The position numbers and the translations under genes were made by a program. A model generated the notes under the pieces. That model worked only from the letters and a program-made list of their open reading frames with translations, was not told where the DNA came from and ran no database searches. From assembly GCF_049340185.1 (NCBI RefSeq), contig NZ_JBMPPC010000007.1, positions 124,001 to 188,000 on the forward strand: a stretch of 64,000 bases of DNA, given 5' to 3'. Position 1 is the first letter of the stretch. Each line of letters starts with the position of its first letter. Positions 57,448 to 64,000 of the stretch are shown in pieces. This DNA comes from Undibacterium sp049340185. Its GTDB lineage: Bacteria; Pseudomonadota; Gammaproteobacteria; Burkholderiales; Burkholderiaceae_D.

Positions 57448-58313
57448 GCTGCCAGCTCCTGTACCGCATAGCGCCGGGACATCAATGCCTCTTCCAGTGT
57501 GGGCTCGACTATCTGCGCACCGTGACAAGGTGAATGCGGATGGGCGATGCGCAAACTAATTCCCGATACCTGTCGCTGCGCCTGTAAGACCTGCACCTGC
57601 TGGCTCAGCAAATCATATTGCTGCGTATCGACTGTGGCTGACCAGATTTGTCCGCGACCTTGTTGCACAAAACTTTCCGGAGTGTCGTAAGCCACCAGTT
57701 TGCCGTTACGCATGATGGCAAGATGCCCCGCCATGTTTTCGATATCCGACACGATATGCGTTGATACGATCACCAGTTTCTTAAACCCGATCTCCGACAA
57801 TAACTGACGAAAACGCAAACGTTCCTCAGGATCAAGTCCGGCAGTCGGTTCGTCTACAATCAAAATATCCGGATCATTCAACAAGGCCTGAGCAATACCG
57901 AGACGCCGTCGCATACCGCCGGAAAAAGTCGACGCAACACGTGAAGCATGCTCATGCAAATTGACAAGCTCCAGCAAATGCCCGATACGGGCGCTGTCGC
58001 ATACCCCTTTCAAGGCAGCAAAATAGTGCAGAAACTCCAGCGCCGTGAGGTTAGGGTAAACACCAAAATCCTGCGGGAGATAACCAAGTCGCTGGCGTAT
58101 TGCATTCGGTTTTTTCACAATGTCACTGCCATCAAACAGAATCTGCCCGCTGGTTGGTCTGGTCAGTGTGGCGATCATTTGCATCAATGACGTTTTACCT
58201 GCGCCGTTGTGACCGATCAGGCCGACCACGCCTGCGGATAACTGCAATGACAAATCATCGACTGCCCTCACTTGATTGCCATAGGTTTTTACTACGTTCT
58301 GGATGCTCAGCAT
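57444..58313 (-). CDS. ABC transporter ATP-binding protein
   Basis: A 289-residue cytoplasmic ATPase. Walker A GHNGAGKTSLMQM, signature FSGGMRRRLGIAQAL, Walker B ILIVDEPTAGLDPEERL and switch His in VSTHIVSDIE are intact. The sequence groups with ABC-2 exporter ATPases (CcmA type). A C-terminal extension of about 70 residues follows the core. First gene of the pair; its start faces the acpS-like gene across 318 bp. Confidence 0.94.
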   Translation of the reverse strand: MLSIQNVVKTYGNQVRAVDDLSLQLSAGVVGLIGHNGAGKTSLMQMIATLTRPTSGQILFDGSDIVKKPNAIRQRLGYLPQDFGVYPNLTALEFLHYFAALKGVCDSARIGHLLELVNLHEHASRVASTFSGGMRRRLGIAQALLNDPDILIVDEPTAGLDPEERLRFRQLLSEIGFKKLVIVSTHIVSDIENMAGHLAIMRNGKLVAYDTPESFVQQGRGQIWSATVDTQQYDLLSQQVQVLQAQRQVSGISLRIAHPHSPCHGAQIVEPTLEEALMSRRYAVQELAA

Positions 58314-58631
58314 AATTTATTCCGCCCCCTTGATGTGCTTATTAGATGCGGTAAGAATGATGAATCACACATCCCTCTTACAACGATCCGCTTACGATGA
58401 AGCAGAGCTTAATGCCACCTAGAGTGCGCTTCCAGCGTGACGAGACGAAGTGCAGTCTGATCAGGACAAAATGAAAAATATGGGGAACAGAATGTGTCGC
58501 ACAAAACCAAAACACGCACAATCAGCAAGGCTGAATTGACGTTTTTTAACGATGAACAAGTTAACGTTCTGTTATTCTATCTCTCACATTCTGATTGCTT
58601 TGTGATGACGCCATTCCTGCTAAAGAACTCC
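58314..58631. promoter_or_regulatory. Divergent intergenic region of ABC exporter and carrier-protein locus
   Basis: 318 bp between the ATPase start and the phosphopantetheinyl transferase. The plus-strand frame is open from 58494, but its first 46 codons look non-coding. Promoters for both directions must lie here; I saw no clear operator. Confidence 0.4.
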
Positions 58632-59099
58632 ATGAAACGCACTTTCTCACGCCTTGCTAAAACTGTGGTTCGCTCACGAACAGCGCGTAGCGTGGCGCGC
58701 ACAAAGTTGTCCATAGGCACTGATTTAGTATGGATACCCGGGGTTGAGCAATCGGTTCAGCAATTTGGTCAGCGGTTTTTGCAGAGGGTTTTCACTTTAC
58801 GCGAGCTGGACTATTGTCATAACAAGGTGAACGGAGCATGTCGCTTCGACCGGCTAGCGGCGCGCTTCGCGGCAAAAGAAGCGGTCATGAAATTGCTCAG
58901 GCCAAGTAAGGATGAGGTCCTGTCTTGGCAATCCATAGAAATCGTCGCCGACGAGAATGGCGCACCTGCCGTTCTACTGGCGCCAGAGCTGCGACGCCGG
59001 TATCAGCAATCAGGCATATACCAGATTGTCCTCAGCCTCAGCCACGACCATGAATATGCAACGGCGTCTGCGATTGCAGTACCGGTAGCCGTCATTTAA
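58632..59099 (+). CDS. Holo-[acyl-carrier-protein] synthase-like phosphopantetheinyl transferase
   Basis: A 155-residue AcpS-type enzyme that moves 4-phosphopantetheine from CoA to a serine of a carrier protein. Mg-binding and catalytic residues are in SIGTDLVWI (Asp31) and RFAAKEAVMKLL (Glu83). From MKRTFSRLAK it has about 25 extra basic residues before the fold; a TTG at 58707 would give the usual N-terminus. It lies 30 bp before the acyl carrier gene, so I infer that it serves that carrier, not the general fatty-acid ACP. First gene of the carrier-protein locus. Confidence 0.9.
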   Translation: MKRTFSRLAKTVVRSRTARSVARTKLSIGTDLVWIPGVEQSVQQFGQRFLQRVFTLRELDYCHNKVNGACRFDRLAARFAAKEAVMKLLRPSKDEVLSWQSIEIVADENGAPAVLLAPELRRRYQQSGIYQIVLSLSHDHEYATASAIAVPVAVI

Positions 59100-59129
59100 A
59101 TTCTTTTTATCTTTCAAAAAAGCACAGCA

Positions 59130-59369
59130 ATGAGTACAGAAAAAATTCGCCAAGTTTTAAAAGATCATGCCCGTCTGGCAGTCGATGTGGCGACACTCGC
59201 CGACGAGACCGACTTATATGAAGCAGGAATGACCTCGCATGCCAGTGTGAACGTCATGCTGGCACTGGAGGATGCGTTTGATCTGGAGTTTCCAGACCGT
59301 ATGCTCAAGCGTAGTGTGTTTGAAAGTATTGCTGCAATGCATGCTGCGATTCAGGAGTTGACCGCCTGA
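59130..59369 (+). CDS. Acyl/aminoacyl carrier protein
   Basis: A 79-residue four-helix carrier. Helix II starts at the phosphopantetheine site, which reads GMTSHASV: Ser36 aligns with the DSL serine of standard ACPs, so D-S-L is T-S-H here. The rest is normal (ALEDAFDLEFPDRML). A stand-alone carrier of this kind next to a SerRS-like ligase is known from Bradyrhizobium, where the ligase aminoacylates it on its phosphopantetheine. It probably carries an aminoacyl thioester through the pathway. Confidence 0.9.
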   Translation: MSTEKIRQVLKDHARLAVDVATLADETDLYEAGMTSHASVNVMLALEDAFDLEFPDRMLKRSVFESIAAMHAAIQELTA

Positions 59370-59488
59370 ACACGGGCAATCCCGGTGAGAAGTTTTCAAG
59401 ATGCCGGCTGATGTCATGACTGTAAATGACAGCAAATTTTTATCGTCCATCATTACAGCCAATATTGCCACTACCGTCAAAGATCTTT

Positions 59489-60673
59489 ATGTCCGAATCT
59501 GCTTCCGCCCTGCTGACATTAGCCAAACAAATCGCAAAAGAGATCGCTGCGCCGCATGCCGACGCGGTTGATCGCGATGCACGCTTCCCGCATGAAGCGA
59601 TCAATGCGCTGAAACAAGCGAAATTGCTCAGCGCCTATATCCCTGAGGAGCTCGGTGGCGCAGGTGCCAGCCTGACTGAACTCGTTGAAATATGTGACGC
59701 TCTGGGACAGCAATGCTCAGCAACAGCCATGATTTTTGCGATGCATCAGATTCAAGTCATTACTCTGGTAAGGCATGCGCTCGATAACCCATGGTATCGC
59801 CAGTATTTACGTGACCTGGTTGAACATCAATACCTGATTGCCTCTGTGACTTCTGAGGTCGGCGTCGGCGGCGAAATGCGCCGCAGTTCCTGCTGTGTCG
59901 AATCCGACGGCGCAGAATTCCGTCTGGTTAAAAATGCGACGACGATTTCTTATGGCGCACAAGCCGATGATTTATTGGTTACCGCACGCCGTGCGCCGGA
60001 TGCAGCAAACAGCGACCAGTCGCTGATTCTGGTACGCAAATCTGCCTACAGTCTGGAACAAAAAGGACATTGGGACACCATGGGGATGCGCGGCACTTGC
60101 AGTCCGCCGTTTCTGCTCAGTGCAACCGGAATCACTGCACAAATTATCGCGACACCCTTTGCCGATATGTCGAGTGTCACAGTTGTTCCTGTCTCGCATT
60201 TATTATGGAGTGGCTGCTGGCAGGGGATCGCCGCGGCTGCGGTGAACAAGGCGCGAGCATTTGTCCGGGGTCAGGCCAGAGCCAATCCTGGCACGGTACC
60301 ACCGACCGCCTTGCGCTTGGCAGAATTAGTGAGCATGCTACAAACCCTGCGCACGACTTCGCAAGCCTGCCTGATGGAATACGAGCAACTCACGGCAGCG
60401 TATTCAGTTGATACCGGCGACTCAGCAAGCGATCGTTTGTCAACGATGGGTTATGCCCTGAAAATGAATAATTTAAAAATCCAGGCATCGCAAGATCTAC
60501 CGGAGATCGTGACAAAAGCCCTGTCGATCTGCGGCATACTCGGCTATAAAAATGATAGCCCGTTCAGTATGAGCCGTCACCTGCGCGATGCCCATTCTGC
60601 TGCGCTGATGGTAGGCAACGACAGGATTCTGGCGACCAACGCCACTATGCTGCTCATCCTAAAAGACAATTAA
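59489..60673 (+). CDS. Acyl-CoA dehydrogenase-like flavoprotein
   Basis: A 394-residue protein, begun at MSESASALLTLAKQ. It has the acyl-CoA dehydrogenase layout: N-terminal helices (IPEELGGAGASLTELVEI), a middle beta domain with ASVTSEVGVGGEMRRS and WDTMGMRGTCSPPFLL, and C-terminal helices. Glu is not seen at the two usual catalytic-base sites: the helix position reads VSHLLWSG, and the YEG-type loop reads SRHLRDAHSAALMVGNDR. It may thus work on the carrier-bound aminoacyl group in a different way, or as an oxygenase-like flavoprotein. 21 bp before the ligase gene. Confidence 0.88.
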   Translation: MSESASALLTLAKQIAKEIAAPHADAVDRDARFPHEAINALKQAKLLSAYIPEELGGAGASLTELVEICDALGQQCSATAMIFAMHQIQVITLVRHALDNPWYRQYLRDLVEHQYLIASVTSEVGVGGEMRRSSCCVESDGAEFRLVKNATTISYGAQADDLLVTARRAPDAANSDQSLILVRKSAYSLEQKGHWDTMGMRGTCSPPFLLSATGITAQIIATPFADMSSVTVVPVSHLLWSGCWQGIAAAAVNKARAFVRGQARANPGTVPPTALRLAELVSMLQTLRTTSQACLMEYEQLTAAYSVDTGDSASDRLSTMGYALKMNNLKIQASQDLPEIVTKALSICGILGYKNDSPFSMSRHLRDAHSAALMVGNDRILATNATMLLILKDN

Positions 60674-60693
60674 AAAGAAAACGAAGGATCACT

Positions 60694-61605
60694 ATGTCGA
60701 TCAATTTTTCCCCTGAACTGCTTACCGATGATCTGGTTGCTGCCGGACATATTATTCCAGTCGGCGTACAAGGCATCTTTGGCCGAGGTCCGGTCTTTGA
60801 AGATGTTTTACGTCGCTTCGATGACTACGTAACACGGGTAGCCACAGACGACAAGGCAGTCAAGATGTCGTTCCCGCCCTGCCTGGATCGTCAGGTTTTA
60901 GAGCAGAGTGAATTTCTCGACTCTTTTCCCCAACTTGCCGGAACGATTTTCAGTTTTACCGGCAATGAGGCTCAGCATAAAGAACTCAGTGAAGCCGTGC
61001 ATGAAGGTCGTCCCTGGACCCATCTGCAAACCATGACAGCGGTCTGCCTGACACCGGCGGCATGCTACCCGGTGTACCCGAGCTTCAGCGGTACGCTGGC
61101 GGCTGAAGGACGTCTGGTCGATATGCAAAACTGGGTGTTCCGGAATGAGCCATCGCCAGAACCGACTCGCATGCAATCCTTTCGTGTGCGTGAGTTCGTA
61201 CGCGCAGGCAGTCCAGAAATGGTAATTGCATGGCGTAATGTGTGGTTACAACGAGGTCTGGATATCTTGTTGTCGCTAGGCTTACCGGCACGCTCCGAAG
61301 TCGCGTCAGATCCTTTCTTTGGACGCGGTGGTCGCATGCTGGCTGCCAATCAGCGCGAACAGCAATTGAAATTTGAAGTTGTCGTCCCGGTGATTTCACA
61401 AGAGAAACCGACGGCAGTCTGCTCATTTAATTATCACCAGGATCATTTTGGCAAATTGTTTGGCATCCATACAGCAGGAGGCGATGTCGCCCATACCGCC
61501 TGTCTGGGATTCGGTCTGGAACGTATTGTGATGGCCTTGTTTAAGACCCACGGTATGGATACGGCAGACTGGCCGCATGCAGTGCGCACCTTGCTCTGGT
61601 CATGA
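60694..61605 (+). CDS. Amino acid:[carrier protein] ligase (SerRS-like)
   Basis: A 303-residue homolog of the catalytic core of archaeal-type seryl-tRNA synthetase without the tRNA-binding domain. Class II motif 2 is FRNEPSPEPTRMQSFRVREF and motif 3 is GFGLERIVMALF. Zinc ligands are likely Cys124 (AACYP), Glu167 (REF) and Cys270 (HTAC); their spacing fits the Bradyrhizobium enzyme bll0957. Those enzymes activate Gly or Ala and load a carrier protein instead of tRNA. GAAGGA precedes the ATG; it overlaps the DUF1839 gene by 4 bp. Amino acid specificity here is not readable. Confidence 0.92.
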   Translation: MSINFSPELLTDDLVAAGHIIPVGVQGIFGRGPVFEDVLRRFDDYVTRVATDDKAVKMSFPPCLDRQVLEQSEFLDSFPQLAGTIFSFTGNEAQHKELSEAVHEGRPWTHLQTMTAVCLTPAACYPVYPSFSGTLAAEGRLVDMQNWVFRNEPSPEPTRMQSFRVREFVRAGSPEMVIAWRNVWLQRGLDILLSLGLPARSEVASDPFFGRGGRMLAANQREQQLKFEVVVPVISQEKPTAVCSFNYHQDHFGKLFGIHTAGGDVAHTACLGFGLERIVMALFKTHGMDTADWPHAVRTLLWS

Positions 61606-62606
61606 TGTTGCACGCCCTGCCGCGCATTGATCGCGCCAGCTATGTGGCGCATGCCTTGCACGGCAATGAGCGCGCCTGGGGCGAAACCAATTGCTATATC
61701 GATGTCTGGATTGAGGTCTTACACAGCCTGAAACTGAATCCGCTTGCCTGCATGTCGATGGTATTTGCACTCGACTTTGATGGTGATCAATGGACGTTTT
61801 ATAAGCCACCTCATGAGGACTTATTCACGCTGTATGGGATCGATGTACAAGAGCTGAATGTCTGGCGCAATCTGCTGGATAACGCCTGCGTCCAATTACA
61901 GCGTGGCCGTCTGGTGCTGACTGAAACCGATTCTTTTTATCTGCCGGATACCTCCGGCACCGATTACCGTACTAATCACGTCAAAACCACCATCGCGATT
62001 CAGGAAATCGATATCGCTCAACAGCGTATGGGCTATTTTCATAACAGCAGCTATCACGAACTCAGCGGCGATGATTTTGTACAGACCTTCCGTACCGGCA
62101 CACTGCATGATTCGTCAGCAGGTCAGGCGGTAATGCCGATGTTTGCTGAATTTGTACGCCTTGACCGGCTGATGTTTCTGGATGAGCACGCACTGGCGCA
62201 GGCGTCGCGAGCACTCCTCATCAAGCATCTGGCGCGCCGTCCGGCACATAATCCCATCAGCTTGTTTCAACCCGTCTTTATTAGCGACGTTGAGCAGTTA
62301 AAAGCAGAGGGACTGGCCGCTTACCACGCCTATGCATTTGCGACGTTGCGGCAATTGGGGGCGGGATTCAGTGTCGGTGCGACCTACCTGCGCTGGCTGG
62401 AACACATGGGACAAGGCAATTTTGCGAGCGCTGCGTTAGCCTTCGACGGCATCTCCGATGGAACTAAAACGCTGCTGTTAAAAACTGCCCGCGCTGTGAT
62501 GGGCAAAAAATCCGTCGACCTGACATCTATTCTGACCGAGATGGAAACCCACTGGCAAACTGGCATGGATCAGCTTGAGCATGCCCTGATTCAGGACGAA
62601 CGCTGA
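61602..62606 (+). CDS. DUF1839 protein, possible acyltransferase
   Basis: A 334-residue cytoplasmic protein of DUF1839, which co-occurs with amino acid:[carrier protein] ligases. A Cys in ETNCYIDVW (residue 31) and a His in DYRTNHVKTTIAI (residue 126) stand out as a potential catalytic pair, as in papain-like or BtrH-type acyltransferases that take an acyl group from a carrier protein. The all-helical C-terminal half could bind the carrier or acceptor. The acyltransferase role is inference. Overlaps both neighbours (ATGA with the ligase, TGATG with the GH2 gene). Confidence 0.85.
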   Translation: MMLHALPRIDRASYVAHALHGNERAWGETNCYIDVWIEVLHSLKLNPLACMSMVFALDFDGDQWTFYKPPHEDLFTLYGIDVQELNVWRNLLDNACVQLQRGRLVLTETDSFYLPDTSGTDYRTNHVKTTIAIQEIDIAQQRMGYFHNSSYHELSGDDFVQTFRTGTLHDSSAGQAVMPMFAEFVRLDRLMFLDEHALAQASRALLIKHLARRPAHNPISLFQPVFISDVEQLKAEGLAAYHAYAFATLRQLGAGFSVGATYLRWLEHMGQGNFASAALAFDGISDGTKTLLLKTARAVMGKKSVDLTSILTEMETHWQTGMDQLEHALIQDER

Positions 62607-64000
62607 TGGCACTGGTCCGACATCCGTATCAACAGTCTCTCGACGCTCAGTGGAAATTTGCCGAGGTCGCGACTAATGAGCTTCCCGCGATCGAATTCGC
62701 ATCGCAGATTGCCGACCATCGCTGGCAAACAGCACAGGTACCGGGAACCGTTGCATCATCGTTGCATGCTCTGGAGCGCTTTACTTACGGTGCACAGCAG
62801 TTTGACGATGCCGATTACTGGTTCCGTTGCCAATGTGACTTGCCGCAAGCCGCCGCGCTGTGTTTCGACGGTCTCGCCAGCCTGAGCGAGGTATTCTGGA
62901 ATGATATCTTGCTGCTCAGCTCGGAGAATATGTTTGTCCAGCACCGGATTGATCTGTCTGCCCACCTCGCCAGCACGGGCAGCATGATCCACTCCGGCAT
63001 CCTGAGTCTGCGATTTCGTTCGCTGAATGCCGCACTCAAAATCCGTCGCCCGCGTGGCCGCTGGCGTACACGACTGGTGGAACAGCAACAACTGCGCTGG
63101 GTCAGAACCAGCCTGCTCGGCCGCATGCCGGGATGGTCGCCACCGGTCGCGGCTGTCGGTCCTTATCGGGCCATACGTGTCGAAACCGCGAACGATATCC
63201 GCATTGTGGATGCCGATGTACGTACCCGACTTGATGCATCCGATGTATTTCATACGCCAGATGTTGCCGCACAAAGCGCAGGCATCGTCAGCGCAAAAAT
63301 TCGTATTGCGGCGACAACCCCGATTGATCAGGTGATCCTGCATGTCGGCGATACTCAATGTCGGTTAGATATAGCAGACCAGCTTTCCGGCGAATCTCCG
63401 GCCTTCATGGCGGGTGGTGACTTACGCCTGGCAAATCCGTCGCTCTGGTGGCCCCATACGCATGGCCAGCCTGCGCTATATCCGGCGCAGATCGAGATCA
63501 TCAGCGCGGGTCAGCGTCATCTGTTCGATCTGGGTCAACTCGGTTTCAGATCGATTCAGGTACGACAGGAGCAAGATGATTTTCATCTGCATGTGAACGG
63601 AGTCCCGGTATTTTGTCGCGGTGCATGCTGGATGCCGCCGGATATGCTCTCACTTGCGGGTGACGAGGCCAGTCTGCGGCCTACGCTTCTGCTGGCGCGG
63701 GATGCGGGTATGAACATGATACGCGTGGTCGGTACCATGCAGTACGAGAGTGATAACTTCTATCGCCTGTGCGATGAACTGGGGATTCTGGTCTGGCAGG
63801 ATTTTATGTTTGCGAACATGGATTATCCGGTCGATGATCCTGTCTTCTCTGCAAACATCCAGCACGAGGCAAGTCAATTTTTAAACCGGATTCAACTCTC
63901 GCCCTGCATCGCCGTGCTCTGCGGCAGTTCGGAAATTGAACAACAGGCAGCGATGCTCGGTGTATCGCGCGATTTGTGGCGCAATCGCTTTTTTGCCGAT
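62606..64000 (+). CDS. Glycoside hydrolase family 2 protein, beta-mannosidase-like (partial)
   Basis: A gene starting at 62606 (its ATG shares a base with the DUF1839 TGA) and open to the window end, giving 465 codons. The N-terminal sugar-binding jelly roll has QVPGTVASSL, DADYWFRCQC and LASLSEVFWNDILLLSSENM; an Ig-like domain follows, then the TIM barrel with RGACWMPPDML, GMNMIRVVGTM and CDELGILVWQDFMFANMDYP. The acid/base region reads CGSSEIEQ: Glu443 is kept, but the usual Asn before it is Ser. No signal peptide is seen, so it acts in the cytoplasm. It may bind or modify a sugar acceptor for the pathway, not break down polysaccharide; that is inference. Confidence 0.85.
   Translation, partial: MALVRHPYQQSLDAQWKFAEVATNELPAIEFASQIADHRWQTAQVPGTVASSLHALERFTYGAQQFDDADYWFRCQCDLPQAAALCFDGLASLSEVFWNDILLLSSENMFVQHRIDLSAHLASTGSMIHSGILSLRFRSLNAALKIRRPRGRWRTRLVEQQQLRWVRTSLLGRMPGWSPPVAAVGPYRAIRVETANDIRIVDADVRTRLDASDVFHTPDVAAQSAGIVSAKIRIAATTPIDQVILHVGDTQCRLDIADQLSGESPAFMAGGDLRLANPSLWWPHTHGQPALYPAQIEIISAGQRHLFDLGQLGFRSIQVRQEQDDFHLHVNGVPVFCRGACWMPPDMLSLAGDEASLRPTLLLARDAGMNMIRVVGTMQYESDNFYRLCDELGILVWQDFMFANMDYPVDDPVFSANIQHEASQFLNRIQLSPCIAVLCGSSEIEQQAAMLGVSRDLWRNRFFAD

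Noticed and set aside
1..64000. CRISPR arrays, tRNA or rRNA genes, prophage or intact insertion sequence
   Set aside because: None were recognised on reading; the repeats found are short intergenic palindromes, not spaced direct repeats.

Overview
The window reads as chromosomal DNA of a betaproteobacterium of the order Burkholderiales. It looks most like an Oxalobacteraceae-type organism of moderate GC (Undibacterium/Herminiimonas-like). That placement is inferred from gene content and order: a PhaM-type PHA-granule protein, a betaproteobacterial cytochrome oxidase assembly cluster with DUF2909, DUF2970 and a tiny assembly protein, divergent ssb-MFS/uvrA, and ftsY-ftsE-ftsX-rpoH. No rRNA, tRNA, CRISPR array or intact insertion sequence was recognised.

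Layout. 1-3.0 kb: tail of an unknown gene, a chemoreceptor and a paired periplasmic binding protein. 3.1-5.1 kb: a small accessory patch with a SEFIR/TIR-type protein and an unknown partner. 5.1-18 kb: housekeeping genes (ssb, MFS transporter, uvrA, pth, patatin-like lipase, PilJ-type sensor protein, a SPFH/PH/ribbon-helix-helix membrane operon, MATE pump, ychF). 18-23 kb: isochorismatase-like hydrolase divergent from a GlxA regulator, MOSC protein, diguanylate cyclase, ferredoxin, coaD. 23-28 kb: rsmD, then ftsY-ftsE-ftsX and rpoH, the last behind a perfect CIRCE operator. 28-37 kb: a complete caa3-type cytochrome c oxidase locus (coxB-coxA-small protein-ctaG-DUF2970-coxC, then SURF1, a thioredoxin-like protein, ctaA, ctaB, SCO).

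37-44.8 kb: methyltransferase, comF, trmL, a four-PAS GGDEF-EAL protein, rfaE2, a di-iron ferritin-like protein and a glutathione peroxidase. 45-50.8 kb: a seven-gene lipid-modification operon (FAD oxidoreductase, DUF1365, cyclopropane synthase, chalcone-isomerase-like, DUF3833 lipoprotein, SDR, NTF2-like) with repeated 4-bp overlaps. 51-58.3 kb: phaM, a branched-chain-type binding protein, two tandem DUF3108 paralogs, and an ABC transporter.

58.6-64 kb: the most unusual locus. It encodes a carrier-protein phosphopantetheinyl transferase, an acyl carrier protein, an acyl-CoA-dehydrogenase-like flavoprotein, a SerRS-like amino acid:[carrier protein] ligase, a DUF1839 protein with a possible Cys/His acyl-transfer pair, and a GH2-family protein cut by the window edge. 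Together they look like a dedicated pathway that loads an amino acid on a carrier protein, modifies it and hands it on; its product is unknown to me. A 68-bp palindromic intergenic repeat occurs three times (10.2, 15.1 and 50.9 kb), twice next to a second, shared degenerate repeat. Regulation visible in the sequence includes CIRCE at rpoH, several Rho-independent terminators, and a 15-bp divergent start arrangement at SURF1/DUF2909.
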